Part shown: piece after piece, positions 18,494 to 30,013 of the stretch
Position numbering within the stretch: position 1 is the stretch's first letter
Layout of the letters: every line of letters begins with the position of its first letter
NCBI RefSeq assembly: GCF_016306625.1
Contig: NZ_JACOII010000010.1
Coordinates: 1 to 50,149, forward strand
DNA from: Xenorhabdus lircayensis
GTDB taxonomy: Bacteria; Pseudomonadota; Gammaproteobacteria; Enterobacterales; Enterobacteriaceae
DNA: 50,149 nt
Direction: 5' to 3'
Made by a program: the position numbers and the translations under genes
Notes under the pieces: generated by a model
What the model saw: only the letters and a program-made list of their open reading frames with translations
Told to the model about the DNA's origin: nothing
Databases searched by the model: none

Positions 18494-19699
18494 GTGAAGA
18501 ATCGCACTGTTGGCAGTATTTTTATTGTCGCTGGAACGACAATTGGTGCGGGGATGCTGGCAATGCCATTGGCAGCAGCAGGTGTAGGGTTTGGAACTAC
18601 ATTTGCTATGTTAGTCGCCCTGTGGGCATTGATGAGTTATACAGCACTCCTGCTCGTGGAAGTTTATCAATATAATAAGTTTGATACTGGGCTGGGAACT
18701 ATTGCGAAACACTATCTTGGATTCAGTGGACAGGTTTTGGCTGGTTTCAGTATGCTCTTTCTGATGTATGCCCTGACAACGGCCTATATTAGTGGTGCGG
18801 GAGAATTGCTAGCGACTAGCCTTTCTTCATGGTTAGATAAACCCATTTCTATTTCTGCTGGAATTATCACTTTTACCATTATTGCGGGCGGGGTTGTCTG
18901 TATCGGAACCCAATCCGTCGATTTGATTAATCGCCTGCTGTTTAGCGCCAAAATCGTTTTTTTGGTGATCGTACTCGGCGTTATGATGCCGCATGTTGAT
19001 AAAATCAACTTGATATCCATGCCCATCGAGCAAGGGTTAGTATTATCGGCTATTCCGGTGATTTTTACTTCATTCGGGTTTCACGGTAGCGTGCCAAGTC
19101 TTGTTGCCTATATGGGAGGGGATACAAACAAGCTACGGAAGATCTTTGTCATCGGTAGTGCTATTCCACTGATCGCCTATATACTGTGGCAGGTGGTGAC
19201 TCTCGGTGCCATTTCTTCCAATACCTTTATTGATATTCTTGCACAGCAGTCTGGCCTGCAGGGTTTATTACAAGCGGTCAGAGAAGTTGTCGCCTCACCA
19301 AAAGTAGAACTTGCCGTCCATCTGTTTGCTGATCTTGCGCTAGCAACTTCCTTCCTTGGTGTTTCTTTGGGTCTGTTTGATTATCTTGCTGACCTGCTAA
19401 AACGCCGCAACAATGCCAAAGGGCGTTTGCAGACGGGGTTAATGACTTTTGTTCCGCCATTGCTCTGCGCATTGTATTACCCTAATTTTGTTATGGCACT
19501 GACATTTGCGGCTGTTGCCCTTTCCATTCTGGCACTGATATTACCTTGTCTGCTAGTTTGGCGCAGTCGTGAAGAAAACAAGGGAGGATATCGTGTTAAA
19601 GGGGGGAAACCCGTCTTAGTCTTTATCTTCCTGTGTGGGATTGCGGTTATTGCCATTCAAGTTGGCATTGTCACAGGCATACTGCCAAAAGTGGGATAA
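18494..19699 (+). CDS. tyrP: Tyrosine-specific transport protein TyrP
   Basis: The 401-residue inner-membrane permease begins with [19 protein letters not shown], almost the TyrP N-terminus, and keeps [14 protein letters not shown] and [19 protein letters not shown]. It has about eleven hydrophobic segments, as expected of the HAAAP family. The start is GTG 18494, with GAGGA about eight bases upstream. It takes up tyrosine with protons. TyrR boxes upstream support TyrP rather than the tryptophan permeases Mtr and TnaB. Monocistronic; it converges on yfaZ across a perfect palindrome. Confidence 0.94.
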   Translation: MKNRTVGSIFIVAGTTIGAGMLAMPLAAAGVGFGTTFAMLVALWALMSYTALLLVEVYQYNKFDTGLGTIAKHYLGFSGQVLAGFSMLFLMYALTTAYISGAGELLATSLSSWLDKPISISAGIITFTIIAGGVVCIGTQSVDLINRLLFSAKIVFLVIVLGVMMPHVDKINLISMPIEQGLVLSAIPVIFTSFGFHGSVPSLVAYMGGDTNKLRKIFVIGSAIPLIAYILWQVVTLGAISSNTFIDILAQQSGLQGLLQAVREVVASPKVELAVHLFADLALATSFLGVSLGLFDYLADLLKRRNNAKGRLQTGLMTFVPPLLCALYYPNFVMALTFAAVALSILALILPCLLVWRSREENKGGYRVKGGKPVLVFIFLCGIAVIAIQVGIVTGILPKVG

Positions 19700-19713
19700 T
19701 TTCTACCTTGTTT

Positions 19714-19749
19714 AAGATTATCCGCGTCAATATTGACGCGGATAATCTT
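19714..19749. terminator. Perfect 36-bp palindrome between tyrP and yfaZ
   Basis: The 18-base halves are exact complements meeting at CAAT|ATTG, with a GC-rich core CCGCGTC / GACGCGG. It lies between two convergent genes and most likely forms a bidirectional transcript-end hairpin, though no long T run follows on either strand. Confidence 0.7.
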
Positions 19750-19764
19750 GAAGCATTCTATTCA

Positions 19765-20307
19765 CTAGAAACTCAAACCTGCACCGACGTAAAAACCATC
19801 GGAGACTTTATTGTTACGGTGACCACTTTTTCCTTTTATATCAATGACACGGTAACCAGCATCGACAGTCAGTGGTTTGAACGGAGTATAACGCACTCCC
19901 CCTGTAGCCTCAGTATAAGAATCCACTCCTGACGTCAAGCTTGATGGCGCACCATAAGCCTCACCATACAAGGACAGGGATGGTATCACCGCCCAACTGA
20001 GACCGACACCTCCTGCCAATGCTGCACCATCTTTCCCCACTTTTGGAGACAGGTAAAGTGCCTTACCACCAACAGTTGCCGTGAATGGCCCGATAGGCAG
20101 ACCGAAAGCGGCTCCCAAACTGCCGAGTTGACCATTATGATCACTGCGAGTCCAGTTGCCATTAAAAGATAGCCCCGCATTTTTATCACCCACCCCCACA
20201 GACGTACTGGTGTTGTGCTTTCCTACCTGTACGTTCATGGAGATAGCATTTGCCGCGCCAGCTACAAAAAGCAAACTGGCTGCGCTGATAGCAATAAAAC
20301 CTTTCAT
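19765..20307 (-). CDS. yfaZ: YfaZ-family outer membrane protein precursor
   Basis: The 180-residue product has a signal peptide ending about SANA (residues 1-21, ...VAGAANA). The mature part is rich in alternating Gly and aromatic residues and ends in phenylalanine (YVGAGLSF), as in outer membrane beta-barrels. LSWAVIPSLSLYGEAYGAP, GVRYTPFKPLTVDAGYR and the C-terminus resemble E. coli YfaZ, a predicted porin of unknown substrate, also encoded near the rcs/men region. ATG 20307 is preceded by AGAGAAGAG. No operon partner. Confidence 0.8.
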   Translation of the reverse strand: MKGFIAISAASLLFVAGAANAISMNVQVGKHNTSTSVGVGDKNAGLSFNGNWTRSDHNGQLGSLGAAFGLPIGPFTATVGGKALYLSPKVGKDGAALAGGVGLSWAVIPSLSLYGEAYGAPSSLTSGVDSYTEATGGVRYTPFKPLTVDAGYRVIDIKGKSGHRNNKVSDGFYVGAGLSF

Positions 20308-20436
20308 ACTCTTCTCTCTTCTTAATGGATGAATGCCAATACCACTACTTGAGACATTTTACTGAAATCCGCGTGATACCATAGCTGACGGAAGCAATGA
20401 AACATCTAGATTTATCAAGATATGTAAATACCGTGA

Positions 20437-21840
20437 CTATTCATCATTTGCGCTATCCTTTTCCAATAGCCATTGCTTAACCTGCTGACGTGAAATTTTT
20501 ATTCCACCATTTTGCAACTGTGGCGGCAATAAATAACAGGCGACAGGGCGCTGGAAAACCGCGAGTTTATCCGAAAGCCAATCAACAAGTGTTTTTGTAA
20601 GATTAGGATATTGTGTTTCAATCACGGCTACCGGACGATGGCCGAATTCAATATCAGGAACGGGAACAACAAAACTTTGTTCGATTTGGGGATGTTGGTT
20701 AATGATCCGCTCAATATCTTCTGGCTGAATACCTTCACCACCGCTGAAAAATTGGTTATCAAGACGCCCCAAAATACGTAATTCGCCCTGTTCAAATACA
20801 CCTCGATCACGAGTCGAAAACCATCCATCTTTATCTGTCAGTGGTTTCAACTCCCCATCAAACCAATAACCACTGGCGATACTATCAGCACGGATCTGAA
20901 TCTCTTCATCCACCAAACGAATGGATTTTCCAGGAAGCGAGTGGCCCACACCAGACAACCCATCTGCCCGTTTTACACAGACAGTCGATGCCATTTCTGT
21001 CAGGCCATAACCACACCAACAGCGAATGCCCAGCTGTTCAGCCCGTTGGGTCAGTGCTGTTGGTATCATTGCGCCCCCCAATAGCACTTCTTTTAACGTC
21101 AGTTGATATTCGTTTGGCTGCTCCAGCAAACGCCAAAATTGAGTAGGTACCAGTGATGCATGAGTGCAACCTGATAGCGCCCTACCCAGTGGGTATAAAT
21201 CCCGCAGCACCAATTTTGCTCCTGTTTGCAACCAACGCCAAAGAATCCCCTGACCGGAAACATGAAACAGCGGTAACGAAAGCAACCAGCTATCATCTGG
21301 CTGAAAATCCATGCAGGAAAGAACACCTTGTGCACTGGCAAGATGAGCGCAGATAGAATGTACTGCGGCCTTGGGCAGTCCAGAAGAGCCGGAAGTCAAA
21401 ATCATGCTGGCAGGACGATGAGGTTCCCACGGTACACATTTATCCAGTACCACTGGCAATTCTCGTTGCCAGTTAAGTTCTTTGGCTTGAATAGCAGGTG
21501 AAGGCAACTCTGTAAAATCCACCCAATAAGCCATATTAAGATGAGGCAGCAATTCCACCAGCAATCGATCAGGTAATTGAGGATTAAGAGGCAATATCCT
21601 TGCACCACATTGCAGGGCTGCAAGATAACACAGCAGGAATTCCGCACTGTTTTTGCCTCGGAGGATCACACCGCTGCCTTCAGAAAGCCCCTGTTGATGG
21701 AAACAAGCAGCAATGACATTGATTTTTTGCGCGAGTTGCTGCCAGTCTAATTGCTCATCGTATAGCTGAATAGCCTGTTTTTTAGGATGGATCGCAGCCC
21801 AATGCTGCCACGGCCACTGAGTCCATTTTGTTACAGGCAT
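20437..21840 (-). CDS. menE: o-Succinylbenzoate-CoA ligase
   Basis: The 467-residue member of the ANL adenylate-forming family has the phosphate-binding loop [17 protein letters not shown], the [11 protein letters not shown] motif, and the hinge region [20 protein letters not shown]. The C-terminal catalytic Lys lies in [10 protein letters not shown]. It converts o-succinylbenzoate to its CoA thioester in menaquinone synthesis. The start overlaps the menC stop by 10 bases, so it is translationally coupled as last gene of menDHBCE. Confidence 0.95.
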   Translation of the reverse strand: MPVTKWTQWPWQHWAAIHPKKQAIQLYDEQLDWQQLAQKINVIAACFHQQGLSEGSGVILRGKNSAEFLLCYLAALQCGARILPLNPQLPDRLLVELLPHLNMAYWVDFTELPSPAIQAKELNWQRELPVVLDKCVPWEPHRPASMILTSGSSGLPKAAVHSICAHLASAQGVLSCMDFQPDDSWLLSLPLFHVSGQGILWRWLQTGAKLVLRDLYPLGRALSGCTHASLVPTQFWRLLEQPNEYQLTLKEVLLGGAMIPTALTQRAEQLGIRCWCGYGLTEMASTVCVKRADGLSGVGHSLPGKSIRLVDEEIQIRADSIASGYWFDGELKPLTDKDGWFSTRDRGVFEQGELRILGRLDNQFFSGGEGIQPEDIERIINQHPQIEQSFVVPVPDIEFGHRPVAVIETQYPNLTKTLVDWLSDKLAVFQRPVACYLLPPQLQNGGIKISRQQVKQWLLEKDSANDE

Positions 21841-22826
21841 TTATGGCTCCACACCGTTGCCAGCTTATCCAGCGTGACACACGGAATATCACTGTCTGGC
21901 CAGCAACGGATGAGCTGTGACTGGATAAGATCCAGCGTATCCAGACCTGGGAGTGAACCTGGTGTCAGCCAATGAGCAAGACGAGCCAGTTGCGTCAAAC
22001 CAAAGCTGGTTTCAATGCTGGAGCTAATCACCACTTCCAGCCCTAACTGATGCGCCTCCGCGATCAATTGACGACAACGGGCAATACTGCCTACCAATGT
22101 CGGTTTAATGATGATGGCGGAAACGCCCTCTTGTGCTTCCAGCGTGAAATCGGCTTCACGCACACTTTCATCCCACGCAATTGCGATACCAGTCTCACGG
22201 GCAAACGCCAAAGACTCTTCACGGGTTTTACAAGGTTCTTCGAGGAAAGCAATTCTCTGCCGATAATCTGGATTAACATATTTAGCGAAACCATCTGCTT
22301 TTGTGCGTGTCCAACTACGGTTAGCATCTAATCGCAACTGGAGGTCGGGAACGGCTTCCAACATAACATTCACAACCATGCCATCGCGTACGGCTTCATA
22401 TAACCCGACTTTTACTTTCGCAACCTTCTGGCCAGTCATATTTCCCAGACGCAGAATCACATCATCAGGATCGCCCGTACATAATGGTGCTTTGCGATAA
22501 TCGGCCTCTGCGGGTAATTCTCCCTGCAATTCAGCCAACGCACAACTGAGCCCAAAAGCAACGGAGGGAAGCTCACTTTCTTCTGATTGAGTGTTCAAGC
22601 ACCGTTTATTCAAGCACCATTGTTGCAACCATTCCACGGTGGCGGTTTTAGCTTGTTCGAGAGTTTCATGGCTAAACTCTGGCAATGGAGAAATTTCTCC
22701 CCATCCATCCCGCCCATTTTCCTGCAAATGAACTAAAAACCCATCACGGGTTTTTAGACGTTGATAACGCAGAATAATACCTGCCTCCATTGGCAGGCTG
22801 AATTGATATAAGGCAGCTTTACGCAT
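21831..22826 (-). CDS. menC: o-Succinylbenzoate synthase
   Basis: The 331-residue enolase-superfamily enzyme shows the catalytic KxK motif (KVKVGLYEA), the metal ligands in [15 protein letters not shown] and AWDESVR, and the second catalytic Lys in IIIKPTLVG. It dehydrates SHCHC to o-succinylbenzoate. ATG 22826 shares one base with the menB stop (TAATG). Residues 93-102 ([10 protein letters not shown]) form a small extra stretch compared with E. coli. Confidence 0.95.
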   Translation of the reverse strand: MRKAALYQFSLPMEAGIILRYQRLKTRDGFLVHLQENGRDGWGEISPLPEFSHETLEQAKTATVEWLQQWCLNKRCLNTQSEESELPSVAFGLSCALAELQGELPAEADYRKAPLCTGDPDDVILRLGNMTGQKVAKVKVGLYEAVRDGMVVNVMLEAVPDLQLRLDANRSWTRTKADGFAKYVNPDYRQRIAFLEEPCKTREESLAFARETGIAIAWDESVREADFTLEAQEGVSAIIIKPTLVGSIARCRQLIAEAHQLGLEVVISSSIETSFGLTQLARLAHWLTPGSLPGLDTLDLIQSQLIRCWPDSDIPCVTLDKLATVWSHKCL

Positions 22827-23683
22827 TACGGATTACGCTTGAATTTGCTGAAATCAGGGGGACGTTTTTCGTTGAACGCATTGCGCCCTTCCTGCCCTTC
22901 TTCTGTCATGTAGAACAACATAGTCGCATTCCCCGCCAGCTCCTGCAAACCAGCCTGACCATCGCAATCTGCATTCAGTGCCGCTTTCAGGCAGCGCAAC
23001 GCCATGGGGCTGTTTTCCAACATTTCACGGCACCAGCGTACCGTTTCTTTCTCCAGTTCAGCATAAGGCACAACAGTATTAACCAGTCCCATATCCAGTG
23101 CTTCTTTGGCATTGTATTGACGACACAAGAACCAGATTTCGCGGGCTTTTTTCTGTCCTACGATCCGCGCCATATAAGATGCTCCCCAGCCACCATCAAA
23201 GGAACCGACTTTAGGGCCAGTTTGACCAAAAATGGCATTATCCGCCGCGATGGTCAGATCACACATCAAATGCAACACATGCCCACCACCAATGGCATAC
23301 CCCGCGACCATAGCAACTACGGGTTTTGGACAAGTGCGAATTTGGCGCTGAAAATCCAATACATTCAGATGATGTACCCCGCCGTCATCTTTATAACCAC
23401 CGTAATCGCCCCGGATTTTTTGATCTCCTCCGGCACAAAAAGCTTTTTCTCCCACTCCCGTCAGAATAATAGCGCCAATTTCATCATCATAACGGGCATC
23501 TGCCAGTGCTTGAATCATCTCTTTGACAGTCAGGGGACGGAACGCATTGCGTACCTGCGGACGATTAATCGTAATCTTGGCAATACCATCTGCGGATTTA
23601 TGGTAGAGAATATCTTCAAGCCCTTGAGAACAATCTTGCCATTCAATGGAGGCATACAATTTTTCTTCGCTTGGGTAACGCAT
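22826..23683 (-). CDS. menB: 1,4-Dihydroxy-2-naphthoyl-CoA synthase
   Basis: The 285-residue crotonase-fold enzyme has the oxyanion-hole stretch [12 protein letters not shown], the [19 protein letters not shown] segment, and the MenB-typical [19 protein letters not shown]. It closes the naphthoquinone ring. The gene begins 12 bases after menH and overlaps menC. Length matches E. coli MenB (285). Confidence 0.97.
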   Translation of the reverse strand: MRYPSEEKLYASIEWQDCSQGLEDILYHKSADGIAKITINRPQVRNAFRPLTVKEMIQALADARYDDEIGAIILTGVGEKAFCAGGDQKIRGDYGGYKDDGGVHHLNVLDFQRQIRTCPKPVVAMVAGYAIGGGHVLHLMCDLTIAADNAIFGQTGPKVGSFDGGWGASYMARIVGQKKAREIWFLCRQYNAKEALDMGLVNTVVPYAELEKETVRWCREMLENSPMALRCLKAALNADCDGQAGLQELAGNATMLFYMTEEGQEGRNAFNEKRPPDFSKFKRNP

Positions 23684-23695
23684 TACTGAGTTTCC

Positions 23696-24466
23696 TTAAC
23701 CAAAAAGTGATAAAAAATGGTTCACTGCGGCAGAAAAAGCCGCAGGATTGCTATAATGAGCATTATGCCCAACCCGAGGGATGGTTTTTAACGGCAGTGT
23801 ATACTGCCTTGCTATGTTCTGGAATTTACGATCATTTTCCCCACATAAGTAGGCAAAAGGTGTGGTTATTTGCTGCAAATCAGGCACCAACCAAGGTTGA
23901 TGCCCTAAAGAGGTATTTTCCAGCATGTCGGCAATGCGGTTTCCCCTGTTTTGACTGCGGAGATGAATAAATTGTTCACGCTGCACCAGCGTTAAATCAG
24001 AAAATACCGGCTGCTGATACCAATCCGCTAAGACAGACACCAAAGGTTCTTGACGAAAACGCTGCGCCCAATGCCGATCATGCTGCAATCTCACATCACG
24101 CTCCTGCTGGGAAAATAGTCCGGGATTTCCCCCTTCCACCAGCAATCCCCGCAATCCGTCATGTTTACCGTGAGTCGCATGGTACATGGCAATGCGCCCT
24201 CCCAGTGAGTACCCCATCAGCCAATAATCGTCGATCTGATGCTCAGATAAAGTTGCACTCAACAACTCACTTATCTCAGCAAAACCTCCGGTCACGGTAA
24301 GATCAGCGGACTTACCGTGACCGGGTAAGTCAATCATCAATGAGGCGTATTGATCGCAAGCATTCACCAGTGGCAGCCAATCGTCACCTGTTCCCAATAG
24401 ACCATGCAACCAAACCAGCCAGGCTCCCTGATTATGTGAATGAAGCGCCTGACAATTTAGTTTCAC
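23696..24466 (-). CDS. menH: SHCHC synthase, alpha/beta hydrolase
   Basis: I chose the GTG at 24466, which overlaps the menD stop as GTGA and gives 256 residues, near E. coli MenH (252); the ORF is open twelve codons further to 24502. The nucleophile elbow is MGYSLGGR (Ser), the Asp is likely in CGENDRKF and the His is in [22 protein letters not shown] carries the oxyanion loop. It eliminates pyruvate from SEPHCHC in menaquinone synthesis. Confidence 0.93.
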   Translation of the reverse strand: MKLNCQALHSHNQGAWLVWLHGLLGTGDDWLPLVNACDQYASLMIDLPGHGKSADLTVTGGFAEISELLSATLSEHQIDDYWLMGYSLGGRIAMYHATHGKHDGLRGLLVEGGNPGLFSQQERDVRLQHDRHWAQRFRQEPLVSVLADWYQQPVFSDLTLVQREQFIHLRSQNRGNRIADMLENTSLGHQPWLVPDLQQITTPFAYLCGENDRKFQNIARQYTLPLKTIPRVGHNAHYSNPAAFSAAVNHFLSLFG

Positions 24467-26166
24467 AACATAGCCACCTGTTTCAGTAACTCTTGCAAGC
24501 ACGTCGCCCCTTCACTGCCAGCGACGTTTAATTCGATCAATGTTGTCTCCTTACGCTCCCACACTTGTTCGGCGTATTGTTTTAATTCTGACCAATTTTG
24601 TGGCGCAGCATAATGCAGGCCGAACATAGCGGCTGCATGGTCAAAATTGACATTTTGCGGCATACAATAGAAACGTTGACGTTCTTCCTGTGGTGTCGGT
24701 AACAATGAAAAAATCTGGCCGCCATTATTGTTGACCACAATCAACAACATGGGAGAAGAAAGATTGCGTAATAAGGCCAAGCTATTCAGATCATAGAGGG
24801 CTGAGATATCGCCGATAATCGCCAGAGTCGGTTTATTGGTTGCTCGTTGGACGCCTGATGCAGTCGCGATCAATCCATCAATGCCGCTGGCGCCTCGGTT
24901 GCTGTAAACCGGATAACCAGCAGGGAGCTGCCCCAAGGCATCAATCAAGCGCACAATTAAGCTATTGCCAACAAACAATTGCCCCTGCTCTGGCAACAGT
25001 TGATGCAGCTGATGTGCCACTGCCGCCTCACTGAATTTTCCCGCTAGTTTTGCTTCAACGCATTCGGATGTTTTTTTTGACCATATACCCAATTCATCTG
25101 CCCAAGATGATTGAGTATATGAAGCATGAGCAGAATAATGTGTAGCATGTGCGGGATGTTCCCGTAACCAATCAACGACCCAGCAAGTAAACTTACGCCC
25201 TCGGTGATTGGCGGGATCAAGCCTGCCAATAATTGGATCAACAATCCAGTATTGTTCTGGTTGGCATTTAGCTTGCCACTGCAACAGTCGTTTTCCTGTC
25301 AGACTGGCGCCAAATTGAATCACCAATTGCCCCTGTGCCAAAATCGCCTGAGTACGGGGATGATTCAGCCATAAATCAGCATTCGGCAACGGTTGCCCAG
25401 TCTGAGACAGTACATCACCAATCAATGGCCAGCCCATTTCTTTTGCCCACTGAGCTACGAGCTTACCCTCTTTGGCGCTCATTCTCCCAGCCAGTACAAT
25501 TCCCTGTTTTTGCCGCCAGAGATCCCAATCCGCTACCTTAACGGTGGTATGAGTTTCAGGCTGACTCAGCCACGGTTCATTTCCTTGCCACCATTCCCCC
25601 AATGTTTGCTGCCAATCTTGATACGCCGTCACATGATTGCCATACAAGGGTTCAGCAAACGGACAATTAATATGCAGTGCGCCTTGTTTCAGGTTTGACA
25701 TCCCATTATCGATAGAGGAAACCAGCCAGCTGGCAGGGATTTCCATGGTTGGTCGTGGCAGTGCAAGGGTTTGGGTGGGATGGGAGGCGAACATGCCTAT
25801 CTGGCGAATAGCCTGATTCGCGCCACAATCGATTAATTCTGGTGGCCTATCAGCAGTGAGAAACACTAATCGTTCTCCTGTCAATCCAGCTTCAATCAAG
25901 GAAGGATACAAATTAGCGACCGCTGTTCCCGACGTCACAATCACCCCCACAGGTTCTTTGCCCGCTTTTGCCAACCCCAGGGCCAAATGTCCCAATCCAC
26001 GCTCATCGAAATGGGTATGGCAGATCAGCTTATGATTTTTGGCGGCAGCCAATGTCAATGGCGCCGAACGGGAACCGGGAGCAATACAGACATGACGCAA
26101 TCCATGTCGGGTCAATGCTTCCAATAAGAGTTCCGCCCAACGGCGGTTCAGTGCGCTGTTTGACAT
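24463..26166 (-). CDS. menD: SEPHCHC synthase, thiamine-diphosphate enzyme
   Basis: The 567-residue protein opens with [30 protein letters not shown]. It has the thiamine-binding GDxx motif region [17 protein letters not shown], the [12 protein letters not shown] loop, and [15 protein letters not shown]. It adds 2-oxoglutarate-derived succinic semialdehyde to isochorismate. In E. coli menF lies directly upstream; here the upstream neighbour is the fimbrial operon, so isochorismate must come from an enzyme coded elsewhere. First gene of the men operon; its promoter should lie in 26167-26390. Confidence 0.96.
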   Translation of the reverse strand: MSNSALNRRWAELLLEALTRHGLRHVCIAPGSRSAPLTLAAAKNHKLICHTHFDERGLGHLALGLAKAGKEPVGVIVTSGTAVANLYPSLIEAGLTGERLVFLTADRPPELIDCGANQAIRQIGMFASHPTQTLALPRPTMEIPASWLVSSIDNGMSNLKQGALHINCPFAEPLYGNHVTAYQDWQQTLGEWWQGNEPWLSQPETHTTVKVADWDLWRQKQGIVLAGRMSAKEGKLVAQWAKEMGWPLIGDVLSQTGQPLPNADLWLNHPRTQAILAQGQLVIQFGASLTGKRLLQWQAKCQPEQYWIVDPIIGRLDPANHRGRKFTCWVVDWLREHPAHATHYSAHASYTQSSWADELGIWSKKTSECVEAKLAGKFSEAAVAHQLHQLLPEQGQLFVGNSLIVRLIDALGQLPAGYPVYSNRGASGIDGLIATASGVQRATNKPTLAIIGDISALYDLNSLALLRNLSSPMLLIVVNNNGGQIFSLLPTPQEERQRFYCMPQNVNFDHAAAMFGLHYAAPQNWSELKQYAEQVWERKETTLIELNVAGSEGATCLQELLKQVAML

Positions 26167-26390
26167 ATGATGCCCAAGAACTTCTTTTCAAAAAATGATG
26201 CCAAAAATAAAAGGTATTATATAAGGCATTTGCTATGCCTAATGCCTGTAAAAACGATTTCCTTATCTTAGTTCAAGGAATTGCCATTTAATTGGCAATA
26301 TCTTCTCTATAAATGGGAAGTATAAAGCCAATTGACAATAAAGCGGGGGGTTTTCCACATCAAAAAGTGAACTTACGTGATAGAAAAGGG

Positions 26391-26422
26391 AAAACCAGCC
26401 ACAAGAATAGATTATGGCTGGT
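26391..26422 (-). terminator. Terminator of the fimbrial operon
   Basis: On the minus strand ACCAGCCA and TGGCTGGT pair around a 13-base loop, followed by TTTTCCC, 18 bases after the last fimbrial stop. An unrelated weak hairpin ATTGCCA/TGGCAAT lies at 26280-26299 in the menD leader. Confidence 0.7.
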
Positions 26423-26439
26423 CATATAGTTGAAAGGAC

Positions 26440-27324
26440 TTAGGGATAAACAATATTCAGTGTTGCGGTGGCACTGACTTTGCCAGCGGTAATGCGATTT
26501 TCTGTCTGGATATAACGCGCTTTGAAAGGGATAGAATAAATTCCATCCACGCTCGTGCCAAGCTTGACCGGCGAGTTAAATATGAGAGGCCGATCCTGAT
26601 ACAAAACCTGAAGACCAATTCCACCCGCGGAATTACTGTCTTGATCCAGCCCCAGTACATCGTCAACACGGCTTGGAGCAATTGAGTTCAATACTAATTC
26701 AATGGGAGCATCGGTATTACATGTCAAATCGATATCGAAATGACGTTCTCCCGCAGTGCTATTGATACCCGAAAACTGTGTGTTTCCTATCTTGCCCATT
26801 GGAACAAAAATATTCTTCTTACCCAGGGAACAACCGGGCGTAATAAAGCTTATTTTATTGAGGGAAAAAGAATATACTGCCGTTCCCCCCAAACGCGCAG
26901 TGATCACACCAGAAACGATAACACCAGAACCGGTTTTAGGCTTTGTTTTCACAAACTCGACCTTCGTCTCTCCCGCTTGAGCATTCATCCGTAATCCTAT
27001 ACCAGATATACCTGCATCATGAATATCATCACTTCTGCTTCCCCCTGTAAGGGGATAGCCCATGAATTCCCATTCCATCTTTTCCGAGCCATCACAAGAA
27101 TAATTCTTGATACCTATAGTATTTACAGAATAAGTCCCAATAACTGCCCCAACATTCATTTCCCTGTGTACAAGAAACGAATCAGATGAGACAGATATTT
27201 TTTGCTCCGTAAACCCAGTCCCAAAATGACAGGATTCTGCGTGACTGTCATTACTGGTAAACACTCCAATCAACACACTGCTGGCCGCTAATAATAATCG
27301 GTATTTCTTATGGATAATAAACAT
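26440..27324 (-). CDS. Fimbrial tip adhesin or minor subunit
   Basis: The 294-residue exported protein has a signal peptide (about residues 1-29, cleaved after SHA). A first domain holds one Cys pair (HFGTGF...NYSCDG). The C-terminal pilin domain (about 170-294) starts with TPGCSLGKKNIFVPMGKI, has a second Cys in LTCNTDAP and ends ATATLNIVYP, the beta-strand usually recognised by periplasmic chaperones. This two-domain shape and last position in the operon fit a FimH/MrpH-type tip adhesin; the receptor is unknown. Thirteen bases separate it from the usher. Confidence 0.8.
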   Translation of the reverse strand: MFIIHKKYRLLLAASSVLIGVFTSNDSHAESCHFGTGFTEQKISVSSDSFLVHREMNVGAVIGTYSVNTIGIKNYSCDGSEKMEWEFMGYPLTGGSRSDDIHDAGISGIGLRMNAQAGETKVEFVKTKPKTGSGVIVSGVITARLGGTAVYSFSLNKISFITPGCSLGKKNIFVPMGKIGNTQFSGINSTAGERHFDIDLTCNTDAPIELVLNSIAPSRVDDVLGLDQDSNSAGGIGLQVLYQDRPLIFNSPVKLGTSVDGIYSIPFKARYIQTENRITAGKVSATATLNIVYP

Positions 27325-27336
27325 ATGAGCCTGATC

Positions 27337-29958
27337 CTAATCGCAATTCACATCCAAGGTGTATACGCCAGATTGAGGTCTTTTTTCCGGTAGGGTGTAA
27401 TTAACCACACAGGTTTTGGTATCTAACGCCCCCCATTTGACCTGTAACCTGCCACTATCCGGCAGCGCCGTGAGATACACTTGACCTTCACTGCTGACAA
27501 TCGCACCATGGGTTTCATCAAGCTCATCCGATTTATCCAATGTAACCTTGGCACCAAAAGGTACTGGCTTGCCACGGTAAACCAGATACATCAATACCCT
27601 ATTTCCCATTCGTGTCTGAAAATCAGCCAGAACGAGAGCGCCTTTTGTTGGCACAACAGATTGCGTATTCACGTCAATATCGACATCATCAGAAAATGAA
27701 TGGGGTTCCAGTGCCACTCGGTTTTTACGGTAACTGCTGACGTACGGCACAACCGCATAACCGTTCCAATCCGTGGCAACGGCTGTATTGTTGGCAACTT
27801 TGATACCTTTTGCGCCCTGCGCCCGAATCAAAACCGCATTTTCACCCAATTCTTGAGATAAAGTCAGTCCATATGGATGAAGGACAATGCCTCCATTCAT
27901 GCCATAATTTAATTGCCTGCTATTACGTTGCCTGCTATGAGATTGATAGTTAGGAAATTGATAGTTATAACCTGCATTAATTCGGCCATAAGCTCCCTTA
28001 TACTCTCCGCGGATATTTCCACTCCCACCTTCGCCTTTATTGGCATAGCCCTGCTGCAAACTGTAGGATAAGTTATTATCTTCAAGCGCCGTTCCATTCA
28101 GGGAGACTTGCTGTAAAATTTTGTCGTTTCTGTTGAGATTAACGCTATAATTCGCCCAGCTGTTTTTCAACCAGCGATCGAGGGGAACATGGATGCTGAA
28201 TAAGAACATTTGTTCATTTTCATCAGAACTTGAGCGCAGGTTATAGGAATAATTCAGCCCATAGCTGATCCCTTGGTGGCTAATGTTATAAACCGCGTTG
28301 AATGAACGCTCATGACCGCTTTTCTTCCAGTAATCCTGCTGCAATACCGTAAAATAGACCTCACCAAAATCCCCCAACGTTTGATTAACTTGCAGTTGCA
28401 GTTTATTTTTCTGCTTAAAACGATCAAATAGCTGACTAGCATTGCCAATACGAGCATCCCTAACACGACTAGCTTCACTGAAATCATAAAACCCTTCCGT
28501 CGAATATCGATAATTCGCCAATGTTAAATGCGTTCCAGTCAGTGAAAAATCTTTCTCATATCGCAGACGATAAGCCTGTCCGGTGGATTTGTGGTTTGAT
28601 GGTAATTCATTATTGGCATGAGTAGCATCAAGAGAAAATGATCCGAAACTTCCCAAGTCCACACCAGAACCTAACAAAACAGACTGATAATCACGGGATA
28701 AAATTGTGCCACCATAAGCAGTAAGCCTATTGTGAAAACCATAAGCCAACGTTCCCTGCGAAAAATAAGGTTTGCGGCTATGATTACCGACAGCACGATA
28801 ACGCCCCATCACCAGTGCATATCTGAGATTACCTTCCCGTAACATCGTGGGTGTGGTAGCAAATGCCTGAGTAAATCTGCGTTCCTGACCATCAGCCTCT
28901 TTGATGATAATGTTCAAATCACCACTGGATGCCGTTGGATAGAGATCGCTAATTTCAAATGCGCCGGGTGCAACATAAGTCTGATAAATAACATAACCAT
29001 TTTGTTTAACTGTCACTTGTGCATTACTTTGAGCAATGCCACGCACAATAGGCGCAAAACCTCTTTGGCTATCCGACAGCATATTCTCGTCAGACACAAG
29101 CTGGATCCCACGAAATCCAATGCCACCAAACAGCTCGCTAGGCGTGAAACTATCACCGAGTGTCAATTGTCCCTTAAGGAAGTGGATATCACGCTGCAAA
29201 TACGTGCTGATACTTTTCCAACGTTGATTTTGATTATCAGAATAACTGGAGTCATGGCGCAAACGCCAGGCATGCCAGTTCACTCCTGATCTTAAATGCA
29301 AATAATTATGCTGTGTTGAATTGTGGTTATCCTGCCAATTAGTGGCTCCATTATAACTGTAATTAATCAGCAATGCTGTTAACCCCTGATCCCACAATTT
29401 AGGCGAAACATAATCTCTAGAGCGATAATTCAAAGCTGCCTGAGGAATACTGATATTCAATCGTTGTCGATTAAAATCAAAATCTGTACTTGCAGATGGA
29501 ATATATTTGCCAATATCTGTGATCACAGTTTCTGGGGCTAAATTGGCTAAAGCGGGAAATGAATCAATTTTCACACCCATATCTTGCCATTTTTTAACTG
29601 TGATTTCTGGCTGTAACTTTTCGTCCTTTAAAATAAACTCAATATTTTCCTCACTCACCTCCTTTGTATTTAAATAAATATTCACCCAGTAAGTAGCTGG
29701 TGGTTGAAAACCGTCTTGAAAAATAGAAAGATCAATATCATCAGGCAAGCTCCCATCAATTTTCAGTGCATGAATATTAAATTTATTTTCTGCATGTGCA
29801 GTTAAATGAGAAAATAAATTTCCTGCCATAATGAATATGGAAATTAAAAATCTATAATTCCTGCCACGATATAATCGTTTGGCAAGATTATGCTTGATAT
29901 GCTTTGACATATTTAATTTTCTAACAATATGATGAATTGGCCTTGTTGGCTGCAACAT
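27337..29958 (-). CDS. Fimbrial outer-membrane usher
   Basis: The 873-residue usher has an extended N-terminus (signal segment about residues 35-56, ending TAHA), the N-terminal domain FNIHALKIDGSLPDDIDLSIF, and the barrel and plug region with QLTLGDSFTPSELFGGIGFRG and GFAPIVRGIAQSNAQVTVKQ. The C-terminal domains include TDWNGYAVVPYVSSYRKN and a Cys pair (KTCVVNY...VNCD). Ushers secrete and assemble chaperone-bound subunits. The start is uncertain: ATG 29958 or ATG 29910 (MSKHIKHN); neither has a clear ribosome site. Second to last gene of the operon. Confidence 0.9.
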   Translation of the reverse strand: MLQPTRPIHHIVRKLNMSKHIKHNLAKRLYRGRNYRFLISIFIMAGNLFSHLTAHAENKFNIHALKIDGSLPDDIDLSIFQDGFQPPATYWVNIYLNTKEVSEENIEFILKDEKLQPEITVKKWQDMGVKIDSFPALANLAPETVITDIGKYIPSASTDFDFNRQRLNISIPQAALNYRSRDYVSPKLWDQGLTALLINYSYNGATNWQDNHNSTQHNYLHLRSGVNWHAWRLRHDSSYSDNQNQRWKSISTYLQRDIHFLKGQLTLGDSFTPSELFGGIGFRGIQLVSDENMLSDSQRGFAPIVRGIAQSNAQVTVKQNGYVIYQTYVAPGAFEISDLYPTASSGDLNIIIKEADGQERRFTQAFATTPTMLREGNLRYALVMGRYRAVGNHSRKPYFSQGTLAYGFHNRLTAYGGTILSRDYQSVLLGSGVDLGSFGSFSLDATHANNELPSNHKSTGQAYRLRYEKDFSLTGTHLTLANYRYSTEGFYDFSEASRVRDARIGNASQLFDRFKQKNKLQLQVNQTLGDFGEVYFTVLQQDYWKKSGHERSFNAVYNISHQGISYGLNYSYNLRSSSDENEQMFLFSIHVPLDRWLKNSWANYSVNLNRNDKILQQVSLNGTALEDNNLSYSLQQGYANKGEGGSGNIRGEYKGAYGRINAGYNYQFPNYQSHSRQRNSRQLNYGMNGGIVLHPYGLTLSQELGENAVLIRAQGAKGIKVANNTAVATDWNGYAVVPYVSSYRKNRVALEPHSFSDDVDIDVNTQSVVPTKGALVLADFQTRMGNRVLMYLVYRGKPVPFGAKVTLDKSDELDETHGAIVSSEGQVYLTALPDSGRLQVKWGALDTKTCVVNYTLPEKRPQSGVYTLDVNCD

Positions 29959-30013
29959 GAAATCTATCGGGCATAGGTATAGATTCTAAGAGCCTATCTC
30001 AGTAGGATCTAAG

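Noticed and set aside
23117..23689. A 190-codon plus-strand ORF
   Set aside because: Antisense to menB, with no ribosome site and no recognisable family.
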